Shown piece after piece: positions 5,802 to 12,521 of a stretch of DNA of 12,550 nucleotides. The notes beneath the pieces were generated by a model. It saw only the letters and a program-made list of their open reading frames with translations. It had not been told where the DNA came from and did no database searches. Source of the DNA: an uncultured Chthoniobacterales bacterium (lineage in GTDB: Bacteria; Verrucomicrobiota; Verrucomicrobiia; Chthoniobacterales; UBA10450); NCBI GenBank assembly GCA_955652255.1, contig CATPAW010000099.1, forward strand, positions 1-12,550. The letters run 5' to 3'. Position 1 is the stretch's first letter. Every line of letters starts with the position of its first letter. A program made the position numbers and the translations under genes.

Positions 5802-5832
5802 GCCTAACGAGAATTGGGCCGAATCATTCGGC
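5802..5832 (-). other. Integron-type R' core plus adjacent palindrome upstream of VOC gene
   Basis: On the minus strand, the perfect inverted repeat GCCGAATGATTCGGC (5832-5818) is followed by CCAATTCTC and the core GTTAGGC (5808-5802), then two bases and the VOC ATG. TCTCGTTAG is shared with the 3' end of the attC-like site at 5345-5427. No matching RYYYAAC 5' half is seen within the next 120 bases. It could therefore be a truncated attC or an attI-type single site. Confidence 0.45.
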
Positions 5833-6196
5833 AAAGTTTTGCGCAATCACTCGGTCTAATCCAGGAGCTTGCCGCCGGTGAGCGAGGGAAAATACTGCAT
5901 TTGCGCAAGGATGATGGTGTTGAGATTTATTTGCAAGCCACCCCCGCCCGCCAGATGGGACAGCGGGCGGAGAGGGATGAACAAACCAACTACGCGTTCG
6001 GCTTGGAAAGGTTTGGAGGCTGGGGCTGCTGTGGGAAAATTTGTCTTCACACAAGCGAATACAGAATCTGGAAATTGAAGTTTTTCGGAAAATTTCGTTT
6101 TCTTTGAGAATTTTTTAGAGGCGGCTTTGGAAGCGCTGGCGCGGGTTTTTCTGTAGAGGCATGCGTGTCGCGTACGATTATTCCCTTTTCGCAGCC
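5833..6196. other. Non-coding stretch with a GC-rich hairpin and an AT-rich tract
   Basis: No ORF here resembles a protein family on either strand. Arms ccgcccgc (5944-5951) and gcgggcgg (5963-5970) form a perfect 8-bp stem with an 11-base loop. From about 6065 to 6120 the DNA becomes AT-rich (gaaaatttcgttttc, gaattttttag), which is unlike the rest of the window and could hold a promoter or terminator. Nothing more specific is seen. Confidence 0.4.
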
Positions 6197-6301
6197 GGCA
6201 CGGTTGCCACTACAGTTTCGACGGTCCGTTCGGCTGCGCTCAGGCAGGCGCCGACCCGCTGCTACAAGCCGGAATTCGCAGGCGGCACGCCTGCCGCTAC
6301 A
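6197..6301. repeat. Cluster of three REP-like units ending in CTACA
   Basis: Three segments each end in (G)CTACA or CCACTACA: 6197-6214, 6247-6266 and 6278-6301. The last has a perfect 7-bp stem, gcaggcg (6278-6284) with cgcctgc (6288-6294), followed by cgctaca. They lie upstream of apt and, although open in one frame, are not coding. They mislead gene callers into starting apt 61 codons too early. Confidence 0.6.
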
Positions 6302-6343
6302 GGCAGCGTTGACCTTTATCGACGACCGGCTAGCATCGCGCGG

Positions 6344-6874
6344 ATGGCTTCCCATTGGATCGACAAATTGCGCGCGGGCGTGCGCGATGTGCCCGATTTT
6401 CCGAAGAAGGGAATCGTGTTCAAAGATATCACGCCGATTTTGAAGGACGGCGCGCTCTTTCGCGCATCGATCGATGTTTTTCTCGAGCGTTGCCGCGGAA
6501 GAAAGATCGACAAGATCGTCGGGATCGATGCGCGCGGATTTGTTTTTGGATCGGCCGTCGCTTACGAGCTCGGCGTGGGCTTCGTTCCGCTGCGGAAAAA
6601 AGGCCGGCTGCCGTACAAAACCGAGAGTGCGAAATACTCGCTCGAATACGGCGAAGCGGAAATGGAGTTGCACATCGACGCGATCACGCGCGGCGAACAG
6701 GTCATTTTGATCGACGATTTGCTCGCGACCGGTGGAACATCGGCGTCAGCGGCGGCGCTCATTGCAAAGGTGGGCGGCGAACTGGTCGAGGCAATCTTCT
6801 TGATCGAGCTCGAATTCCTGCACGGCCGCGAAAAGCTCGCGCCCACGCCGGTGATTTCGTTTCTGAAATACTGA
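6344..6874 (+). CDS. apt: Adenine phosphoribosyltransferase
   Basis: Salvages adenine to AMP using PRPP, in the cytosol. The 176-residue product has the family length. Its start MASHWIDKLRAGVRDVPDFPKKGIVFKDITPIL is the classic Apt N-terminus. The PRPP-binding loop VILIDDLLATGGT is at 120-132, and the flexible-loop region around RKKGRLPYKT is present. The frame is open back to 6161, but those 61 extra codons translate REP-like repeats, so the ATG at 6344 was chosen. There is no clear ribosome binding site. It converges with the DUF6572-like gene, with a large inverted repeat between them. Confidence 0.93.
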   Translation: MASHWIDKLRAGVRDVPDFPKKGIVFKDITPILKDGALFRASIDVFLERCRGRKIDKIVGIDARGFVFGSAVAYELGVGFVPLRKKGRLPYKTESAKYSLEYGEAEMELHIDAITRGEQVILIDDLLATGGTSASAAALIAKVGGELVEAIFLIELEFLHGREKLAPTPVISFLKY

Positions 6875-6887
6875 TTGTCGATCTTCT

Positions 6888-6990
6888 GTTGTAGCTGCCG
6901 GAGCCTGCCCTGAGCGAAGCCGAATGGGTCTCTGGCGGCAGAAAGAATATTCTCCTCGGTCCTGCCGTTGAGGACAACGGCAGCTACAAC
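6888..6990. terminator. Large inverted repeat between convergent genes
   Basis: gttgtagctgcc (6888-6899) is the exact reverse complement of ggcagctacaac (6979-6990). A smaller hairpin, ctgccgtt (6962-6969) with aacggcag (6976-6983), lies inside. The repeat runs into the stop codon of the minus-strand gene at 6984. It separates apt from that gene and may act as a bidirectional terminator. Its TGTAGC ends match the REP-like family seen elsewhere in the window. Confidence 0.5.
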
Positions 6991-7352
6991 GCGCTGCCTC
7001 TAACGACGACTTCCATCTTAATATTTTGAAAGGCGAGCTGGTCGTGGATCATGCCGAGCAATTCGACGGCGCGCGCATCGGGCATGTGCGCGCAGCGCAA
7101 TTCGATCCGCGCCGCTTTTTGGGCGAGATCGGGATGCGCTTCGGCCAATTCGCCGTCGAGCAGGAACGAAACGTAGGCGTTGAATTTCTCCTGTAACTGA
7201 TGCAGCCGCTCCTCCGAGCCGTCCCACGGCCGCGGCTCGTTCATGACGAGCACGATTTCGTCCGTCTTCGGATCATGCGCGAAGACGTCGATGACACCGA
7301 CGTTGTCCGGATGTTTGATGTTCGATGTTTGAGGTTTGACTGATTCCGCCAT
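6984..7352 (-). CDS. DUF6572-like small protein of unknown function
   Basis: A 122-residue cytosolic protein. The conserved part runs from VIDVFAHDPKTDEIVLVMNE through RPWDGSEERLHQLQEKFNAYVSFLLDGE, a pattern I recall from DUF6572 proteins. The function is not known. The start is uncertain: before the conserved part the frame translates heptameric repeats (KPQTSNIKHP), and it stays open to 7424. The ATG at 7352 is the nearest start upstream of the conserved domain, and no ribosome binding site supports it. The gene is divergent from the secreted protein at 7426. Confidence 0.65.
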   Translation of the reverse strand: MAESVKPQTSNIKHPDNVGVIDVFAHDPKTDEIVLVMNEPRPWDGSEERLHQLQEKFNAYVSFLLDGELAEAHPDLAQKAARIELRCAHMPDARAVELLGMIHDQLAFQNIKMEVVVRGSAL

Positions 7353-7420
7353 TCGATGTTGGACGTTGGACGCCCGCTCGCGAATACTTTCGGAGTTGAG
7401 CGTTGGACGTTCAAGGTTGA
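7311..7420. repeat. Heptameric repeat array (ATGTTTG/ACGTTGG type)
   Basis: Units with a 7-base period: atgtttg, atgttcg, atgtttg, aggtttg at 7311-7338; atgttgg, acgttgg at 7356-7369; and a less regular run at 7392-7420 (gttgagcgttggacgttcaa). The array fills the space between two divergent genes and runs into the N-terminal frame of the minus-strand one. Such arrays are a well-known nuisance in Verrucomicrobiota and Planctomycetota annotation because they stay open in several frames. Confidence 0.75.
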
Positions 7421-7425
7421 ACACG

Positions 7426-8289
7426 ATGAAAAGCTATTGGGTGCTGACGACTTCCATCGCGCTCGCCGCGGGAAGAAGCCTATCCGCGCAATTCACGCCG
7501 GCATTTTTGCAAAACGACAGTTACTGGGGCAACGGCAAAGCCGAGTTCGACATTTATGACGCGCAAATTGTGCGCGAAGGCCAGCCGCGGCCATGCGAGG
7601 TGCTGTACATTCTCGCGCGCGAAGCGTTTGATCCGAAGCAATGGACGAAAGTGGACGACTGGAAGCGGCCGGGTGTGGTTCCAGTGGTGAAGCTCAATCA
7701 AATCCTGCATGTCCCGACCGGCATTTACGTTTATCAGCAAATGCACTCGAGCTTTTGGAAGATCGACAATGGGTTGTTGCTGAAATGGTCGTTCACGAGC
7801 AACGACAGTTTCGGCAACACCTTCAAGGAAATGCGACGGTTCGGAGAAGAGCTCGCCTTCAACTGGCACACTTATTGGGACGGCATGGCCGATGGGAGCG
7901 AGAACATCACGCCGCCGGCCAACGGCTATTTTTACGACGAGCTGCCGCTGCGCGTGCGGACGATCGATTTTTCGAAACCGACCGGCGAATTCGAAATTCA
8001 ACTCGCGCCGAGCGTGATCAATTCAAAAAAGGAGACGATCGTTTTCAAGCCGGCGAAGGTAAATTTCAAATTGAATGACCGGACGATCAATGTCGATGTT
8101 GAGCATGACGGCGGTAAAGATCATTTCGTTCTCGATCAGGAATTCCCGTTTCTGCTGCGCGAATGGAGCGCGGGAGATGGTAGTTATTTTAAGTTGAAGC
8201 AGAGTTTGAAAATTGATTACTGGAACTACAGCAAGAACGGCGACCGCGAGCGCGCGTTAAAGGATCCGATGCTGCGCCATCCTGATTGA
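7426..8289 (+). CDS. Conserved secreted protein of unknown function, Verrucomicrobiota type
   Basis: A 287-residue protein with a short signal peptide (MKSYWVLTTSIALAAGRSLSA, cleavage likely after Ala21), so it is probably periplasmic. Well-conserved blocks follow: YWGNGKAEFDIYDAQIVREGQPRPCEVLYI, then VPTGIYVYQQMHSSFWKID, then FYDELPLRVRTIDF and a closing LKIDYWNYSKNGDRERAL. I recall relatives in Verrucomicrobiota labelled 'septum formation inhibitor Maf', but none of the Maf nucleotide-pyrophosphatase motifs is present, so that name seems wrong. No catalytic residues are recognisable. ATG at 7426 was chosen because earlier in-frame codons are heptamer repeats and because the signal peptide begins there. 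Confidence 0.75.
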   Translation: MKSYWVLTTSIALAAGRSLSAQFTPAFLQNDSYWGNGKAEFDIYDAQIVREGQPRPCEVLYILAREAFDPKQWTKVDDWKRPGVVPVVKLNQILHVPTGIYVYQQMHSSFWKIDNGLLLKWSFTSNDSFGNTFKEMRRFGEELAFNWHTYWDGMADGSENITPPANGYFYDELPLRVRTIDFSKPTGEFEIQLAPSVINSKKETIVFKPAKVNFKLNDRTINVDVEHDGGKDHFVLDQEFPFLLREWSAGDGSYFKLKQSLKIDYWNYSKNGDRERALKDPMLRHPD

Positions 8290-8329
8290 GAATGGTAGGG
8301 CGCGACTCCGTCGAGCCGGCAAAAACCAA

Positions 8330-8391
8330 TTGTAGGGCGGCCATCCTGGCCGCCATTCAATAAATCGGCGGCGAAGATCGCCGCCCTACAA
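8330..8391. repeat. Twin-hairpin REP-like element
   Basis: Outer arms ttgtagggcggc (8330-8341) and gccgccctacaa (8380-8391) are exact reverse complements. Inside are two separate perfect 8-bp hairpins with 3-base loops: ggcggcca/tggccgcc (8336-8354) and ggcggcga/tcgccgcc (8367-8385). This is the layout of paired REP units (BIME-like). A fragment at 8295-8320 (ggtagggcgcgactccg) may be a decayed relative. It lies between the secreted-protein gene and queF and could end transcription of the former. Confidence 0.75.
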
Positions 8392-8443
8392 CGCGACCGC
8401 ACATCGCATTTGAATCGCGATCACGTGGGAGTTAATTGATTTC

Positions 8444-8884
8444 GTGCCGAAAACGAAAAGATCGACATCCACGCGGCTGAGGTTGCTCGGCCGGAGCGAC
8501 GCGCGACTTCCCGCGTCGCCCGCGGAAGCGCGCCTCGAGACATTTCCAAATCCGGCGCGTCGAAATTACCGGATTCATTTTGAGACCGACGATTTCACTT
8601 CGCTTTGTCCGGTGACCAGCCAGGCCGATTTCGCCAGGATCGACATCGATTATGCGCCGGACCGCCTCTGCGTGGAAAGCAAGTCGCTTAAGTTTTATCT
8701 CGCGTCGTATCGAAACGAGCGCGCGTTCAACGAAGCGGTGACCAACCGCATTCTCGACGATTTTGTGCGCGCCTGTGCGCCGCGCGAAGCAATTGTGACC
8801 GCGCAGTTTTCCGCGCGTGGCGGCATCGCGCTCACGGTGCGGGCCGAGTATCCCAACAGAAAAGTTGGCCGCGACGGCCGATGA
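8444..8884 (+). CDS. queF: NADPH-dependent 7-cyano-7-deazaguanine reductase
   Basis: Reduces the nitrile preQ0 to the amine preQ1 with NADPH, a step of queuosine biosynthesis for tRNA. It is the short, single-domain type (146 residues). The catalytic cysteine is Cys55 in FTSLCPVTSQADF, with Asp62 seven residues later, the same spacing and numbering as the Bacillus enzyme. The family signature ESKSLKFYLASYRNE begins at Glu78. It starts with GTG at 8444, preceded by GGGAG about 12 bases away. The N-terminus carries an extra basic stretch (PKTKRSTSTRLR). It overlaps queC by 4 bases (ATGA), so the two are co-translated. Confidence 0.93.
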   Translation: MPKTKRSTSTRLRLLGRSDARLPASPAEARLETFPNPARRNYRIHFETDDFTSLCPVTSQADFARIDIDYAPDRLCVESKSLKFYLASYRNERAFNEAVTNRILDDFVRACAPREAIVTAQFSARGGIALTVRAEYPNRKVGRDGR

Positions 8885-9573
8885 AACACGCGGTCGTTCT
8901 CTTAAGCGGCGGACTCGATTCGACCACCACGCTGGCGATCGCGATCGCGCAAGGCTACGAAGTTTACTCGTTGTCTTTTGATTACGGTCAGCGTCACAAC
9001 CTGGAACTCGAAGCCGCGCGGCGCGTGGCCACATCGTTAGGCGTAAAGGTGCATCACGTCCTTAAGATCGACATGCACCTCTTCGGCGGATCGGCGCTCA
9101 CGGCCGATGTCGATGTACCGAAGGGGCGTTCGGAAAAAGAAATCGGCGCGGGAATTCCAGTGACCTACGTACCGGCGCGGAACACGATTCTTTTGGCGCA
9201 CGCACTCGCCTGGGCGGAAGTGATCGGCGCCGGCCACATTTTTCTGGGTGTAAACGCAATCGATTACAGCGGTTATCCGGACTGCCGGCCGGAATTTATC
9301 GCGCTGTTTGAAACGCTGGCCAACATTGGGACAAAAGCTGGGATTGAAGGCCGGCGCTTTCAAATTCATGCGCCGCTAATCAAGTTCTCGAAAGCGGACA
9401 TCATTCGCAAAGCGCGCGAGCTCGATGTCGATCTTGCGCTCACCCACAGTTGTTACGATCCGACCCCGGATGGTCTTGCCTGCGGGTTATGCGATTCCTG
9501 TCAGATGCGTTTGAAAGGTTTTCGCGAAGCCGGTTTAGCCGATCCAATTCAATACGCGCCTGTCGCGCCGTAG
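8881..9573 (+). CDS. queC: 7-cyano-7-deazaguanine synthase
   Basis: Converts 7-carboxy-7-deazaguanine and ammonia to preQ0 in two ATP-dependent steps. Its product is the substrate of QueF. The ATP pyrophosphatase loop is LLSGGLDSTTT (Ser9 to Thr15). The zinc site has four cysteines: Cys191, then Cys201, Cys204 and Cys207 in ACGLCDSCQ. The length of 230 residues is typical. The ATG at 8881 overlaps the queF stop. The other queuosine genes (queD, queE) are not in the window. The frame after the TAG at 9571 stays open and leads into the coding frame of the next small gene. Confidence 0.95.
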   Translation: MKHAVVLLSGGLDSTTTLAIAIAQGYEVYSLSFDYGQRHNLELEAARRVATSLGVKVHHVLKIDMHLFGGSALTADVDVPKGRSEKEIGAGIPVTYVPARNTILLAHALAWAEVIGAGHIFLGVNAIDYSGYPDCRPEFIALFETLANIGTKAGIEGRRFQIHAPLIKFSKADIIRKARELDVDLALTHSCYDPTPDGLACGLCDSCQMRLKGFREAGLADPIQYAPVAP

Positions 9574-9595
9574 CTCTGGGCAAAGGCGGAGCGCG

Positions 9596-9801
9596 ATGAA
9601 AAACATTTTATTCTCACCAGGGCCGAGCAGCGCGCCGTGATCGTTATCTTGATGGCGCTGCTTGCCGCGACGATCGCGAGACGTTTTCTGGAAGACCGCT
9701 CACACATTCCGGCGTCAACATCGACATCAACTCATGCCGTCCCGACACCATCGCCTGCCCACGCGGAAGAAGATGCGGCAGCGCCCGACGAGAATCCTTA
9801 G
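9596..9801 (+). pseudogene. Small single-helix membrane protein, apparent one-base frameshift
   Basis: The frame from GTG 9637 to TAG 9799-9801 encodes a clear membrane helix (VIVILMALLAATIARRF) and an Ala/Pro/Ser-rich tail ending DAAAPDENP. Upstream in the same frame, protein-like sequence continues (HFILTRAEQRA) but meets no ATG before the queC stop. An ATG at 9596, preceded by AAAGG/GGAG, is one frame off, and the shift falls in a run of five A (9599-9603). With six A the gene would read MKKHFILTRAEQRAVIVILM and give 68 residues. Either the gene is frameshifted, or the assembly lost an A, or a GTG start is used. Function unknown. It lies 22 bases after queC. Confidence 0.5.
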
Positions 9802-9810
9802 ATCGACAAA

Positions 9811-10839
9811 CTACTCCGCACGCAAACCGGGGATGCGCGCGTAGCCGACAAAGGCCGGTCCCGGCTGTTTTTCCGATTTCGGTCCCAGGCGCGACACCTT
9901 GAAATCGAAAACGCTGACGCCAAAACGCGATTGGCCTTTGTAAGTGCGGCCGTCACTCGCGCCAACCATAATGCGTTGGTTGGTCGTTTTCTCGCGGCCG
10001 AGATAAATCATCGTGTGCGTAATATCGGGATCCCGGTTAACGCTGTAAGTGCCGGTCCAGAAAAACAGATCCCCGGGCTTGAGCGCGTCGAGCTCGAAAG
10101 TGTCGTCGCGATGCGCAAGGACGGCCTGGAAATTTCCACGTTTGCGCACCCAAATATATTGTTCGCGTGCATCGCGCGGCACGTCCTTGATGCCAGATTG
10201 CGAAAGCACGTAATAAATAAAGCCCGAGCAATCCATTCCGCCGTTTGCCGGATCGGCCGAGCCATATTTGTAGCCGAGATTTTGCGTCGTCAGGCTGAGG
10301 GCCAGATCGATCATTTTGCGAATTTCAGGCGAATAATTGTCGTAACCCGAGATTTCCGCCGATGAGATGGTCGCATTTGGCGCCGGCGTTAGCTTTTCAG
10401 ACGGTGTTGCAGTTGCTTTAGCTGTGGGTGATGCAGTTTCTTCCGCGACCGGCGATGGAGTTGTGCGAGGTCTGGCGCGCGGTCCGGGACTAATCGGACG
10501 AACCGGTTCCAATAATTGAGATCGTTTACGGCGTGGCGAGGGCGATGCCTTGACCGGCGCGACCGATCGCTCCGGGATGGCGGTCGGCGAGACTGATGGC
10601 GATGCGCTGGGCGACGGAGAAGGCGTCGAGGCCGGCCTTTCTTTCTTTTTCGTTGTCGGTCTTTTGCGATGTTTCGTTGGAGTCGGCGTCGGCGTTGGCC
10701 TCGACCTTGGCCGCACGAAAAAATTTTTTAATTTATCTCCAAGCGATTCCTCTCCTTCCTGTGCACCACGCGCCTGGCTGGCGACCGCCATCACGACTAT
10801 CGTCGCGATCACAATCACTGAGCGCAGTCTTATTTTCAC
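9811..10839 (-). CDS. Secreted NlpC/P60 family cell-wall peptidase
   Basis: A 342-residue exported protein. It has a signal peptide of about 25 residues (MKIRLRSVIVIATIVVMAVASQARG), then a long low-complexity linker of Pro, Ser, Thr, Arg and Lys from about 45 to 160 (PTPTPTPTK, SPSPSASPSVSP), suited to spanning or binding the cell wall. The C-terminal NlpC/P60 domain follows, with the catalytic cysteine in GGMDCSGFIYYVL (Cys204) and the histidine in DITHTMIYLG (His275). Such enzymes cut peptide bridges in peptidoglycan, usually gamma-D-Glu to diamino acid. The GTG start at 10839 has a good ribosome binding site, AAAGGA, lying across the stop codon of the upstream peptidase gene, so the pair is an operon. 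Confidence 0.9.
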   Translation of the reverse strand: MKIRLRSVIVIATIVVMAVASQARGAQEGEESLGDKLKNFFVRPRSRPTPTPTPTKHRKRPTTKKKERPASTPSPSPSASPSVSPTAIPERSVAPVKASPSPRRKRSQLLEPVRPISPGPRARPRTTPSPVAEETASPTAKATATPSEKLTPAPNATISSAEISGYDNYSPEIRKMIDLALSLTTQNLGYKYGSADPANGGMDCSGFIYYVLSQSGIKDVPRDAREQYIWVRKRGNFQAVLAHRDDTFELDALKPGDLFFWTGTYSVNRDPDITHTMIYLGREKTTNQRIMVGASDGRTYKGQSRFGVSVFDFKVSRLGPKSEKQPGPAFVGYARIPGLRAE

Positions 10840-10851
10840 ACACTGTTTCCT

Positions 10852-12192
10852 TTACCTCAGGGTCGCAAGTTCCTCCATGACTGCTTGATTCATTCGGATG
10901 CCGGCATCGAGATTCTCCAGCGGAAAATTCTCGTTCGGCGAATGAGCGCGGCAGCCGGGCAGGGCGAGTCCGAGCAAGAGCGTCTCCACGCCGAGGACAT
11001 TGCGAAAATCGGAAACGATCGGGATGCTGCCGCCTTCGCGAATGAGCGCGACCTGCGCGTTGAAAGCCTTTTGCAAGGCGCGCTGCGCGGCCTGGCCGAA
11101 ACGATTATACGGATCGGTTAAATACCACGGGCCGTTATGACCGCTGGTCATCGCGAGCGTCACACCAGCCGGTAAATTTTTTTCAAGATGTTTTTTCGCC
11201 AGGGCGATGATCTCATCTGCCTTTTGGTTCGGCACGAGGCGAAACGTCAATTTTGCGATCGCATGACTTGGAATGACGGTCTTTGTCCCCTGCCCTTGAT
11301 AACCTCCGCCCACACCGTTGATCTCCGCCGTCGGTCGCGCCCAGATCCGCTCCAAAGTGCTGAAACCCGCTTCGCCAAAAAGCGCCGGCGCACCAGTTTC
11401 CTTCAACACCTCCGCATCAACATCGATAGGTAATTTTTTCCACGCCTCGCGTTCCCAATCTTCCAGCGGCGCGACGTCATCATAAAAACCGGCGATCGCG
11501 ATGTGTCCATTACGATCGTGCAGAGTGGCGAGCAATTGCGCCAGCGCCGTAGCCGGATTCGCCACTGCCCCTCCGAAAATTCCGGAATGCAAATCGATCT
11601 TCGCACCGGTCACTTTTAATTCCAAAGCCGCGACTCCGCGCAATCCATAACTCAAGGTCGGCGTATGCGGCGCAATCATTCCGGTATCAGACACAACCAC
11701 GACATCACAACCAAGCTCGCTGCGATGTTGATGAAGGAAATTTCCCAGATTGCCGCTGCCGATTTCTTCTTCGCCTTCGATGACGAAGTGAAGATTCACC
11801 GGCAATTCGTTGCGTTGTTCCATCGTTTCCTGCACGCCGAGAATGTGCGATAAAATTTGCCCTTTGTTGTCGGTCGCGCCGCGCGCAAAGACATATCCAT
11901 CCTTCAAAACCGGATCGAACGGCGGCGAATCCCATAGCTCCAGCGGATCGGGCGGCTGCACGTCGTAATGCCCGTAAATCAAAACCGTGCGCCGCCCTTC
12001 CCGATGTTGGTTGCGCGCCCAAACGATCGGGTGCCCAGGGGTTGGAACCAGTTCCGCCTTCAATCCAATACCAGTCAGTTTCTCGACCAGCCAGTGCGCA
12101 CATTCGCTTACTCTCTCCGAATAATCATCGTCCGTGGAAATGCTTGGAAACCGCAGAAACGAATAGAAATCTTCAAGATGACTGGCGCGCAT
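10852..12192 (-). CDS. M20 family metallopeptidase (dipeptidase)
   Basis: A 446-residue cytosolic zinc peptidase of the M20/M25/M40 family, closest in pattern to the dipeptidase (CNDP-like) group. Metal and catalytic residues are visible: His75 and Asp77 in YGHYDVQPPDP, bridging Asp108 in RGATDNKGQ, the glutamate pair within EGEEEIGS (139-146), Asp169 in VSDTG, and His417 in RAHSPNENF. The central lid domain is present (about 185-310, HSGIFGGAVANP). No signal peptide is seen. It lies 12 bases upstream of the cell-wall peptidase gene, so the operon may pair peptide release outside with dipeptide breakdown inside; that link is inference. ATG at 12192 was chosen, with only a weak ribosome binding site. 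Confidence 0.93.
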   Translation of the reverse strand: MRASHLEDFYSFLRFPSISTDDDYSERVSECAHWLVEKLTGIGLKAELVPTPGHPIVWARNQHREGRRTVLIYGHYDVQPPDPLELWDSPPFDPVLKDGYVFARGATDNKGQILSHILGVQETMEQRNELPVNLHFVIEGEEEIGSGNLGNFLHQHRSELGCDVVVVSDTGMIAPHTPTLSYGLRGVAALELKVTGAKIDLHSGIFGGAVANPATALAQLLATLHDRNGHIAIAGFYDDVAPLEDWEREAWKKLPIDVDAEVLKETGAPALFGEAGFSTLERIWARPTAEINGVGGGYQGQGTKTVIPSHAIAKLTFRLVPNQKADEIIALAKKHLEKNLPAGVTLAMTSGHNGPWYLTDPYNRFGQAAQRALQKAFNAQVALIREGGSIPIVSDFRNVLGVETLLLGLALPGCRAHSPNENFPLENLDAGIRMNQAVMEELATLR

Positions 12193-12275
12193 AGTTGCAC
12201 TCTAGCGAAAAAATCTTTGCGGCGAAGCCAGTTTTTGCACCATGAATCGGCACGAAAGAAGATGTCGATCTTGCA

Positions 12276-12446
12276 AATGACGAAGCCCGAAGGACGAAGG
12301 AAATCCGAATACTCAAATGATCGAACGAGCCATCGGCGCTTTTTTCGTCATTCCTCCGTCATTAGAAATTCGTCATTTGTCATTAATTTTCGGAGCGGCC
12401 CCAAAAGCACAAAATCTAGCGGTCGAGCGGCGGGCCGTCCCCCGCC
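12276..12446. repeat. Scattered aatgacgaa/ttcgtcatt repeats and a GC-rich hairpin
   Basis: The short unit aatgacgaa and variants occur at 12276-12300, and the inverse ttcgtcatt with variants (ctccgtcatt, ttcgtcatttgtcatt) at 12343-12385, which gives an inverted arrangement. A separate hairpin, ggcggg (12429-12434) with cccgcc (12441-12446), follows. The 329-bp space between the divergent peptidase and smc-like genes holds these repeats, a possible promoter and nothing that looks coding. Confidence 0.5.
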
Positions 12447-12464
12447 AATTGTATGATTTTGCCC

Positions 12465-12491
12465 TTGTAACCCCGTCTCACTCGCTATATT
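12465..12491 (+). promoter_or_regulatory. Candidate promoter of the smc-like gene
   Basis: TTGTAA (12465-12470) and TATATT (12486-12491) are 15 bases apart, and the second ends 30 bases before the ATG at 12522. The -10 box is good, while the spacing is shorter than usual. It is a plausible but unproven promoter. Confidence 0.3.
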
Positions 12492-12521
12492 CACGGTCGA
12501 GGCTGGCATTTTAGCCGCGGC

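Noticed and set aside
5814..6107. Open frames of 60-97 codons in the gap upstream of apt, on both strands
   Set aside because: They overlap one another, have no family resemblance and run across a GC-rich hairpin and an AT-rich tract. Non-coding is more likely.
5809..6196. Integrase gene (intI) next to the cassettes
   Set aside because: No frame in this stretch shows tyrosine-recombinase motifs (the R-H-R-Y pattern) or is long enough.
6161..6343. 61-codon N-terminal extension of apt
   Set aside because: It translates REP-like repeats, while the family's N-terminus begins at the ATG at 6344.
7480..8001. 173-codon frame on the minus strand
   Set aside because: It is antisense to the secreted conserved protein, which has a signal peptide and conserved blocks.
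8392..8443. preQ1 riboswitch upstream of queF
   Set aside because: The pattern of a preQ1 aptamer (stem, A-rich tail pairing back to the loop) was looked for but not seen, and the space before the GTG is short.
8432..9034. 200-codon frame on the minus strand
   Set aside because: It covers the antisense of queF and the start of queC, both firmly identified, and has no recognisable motif.
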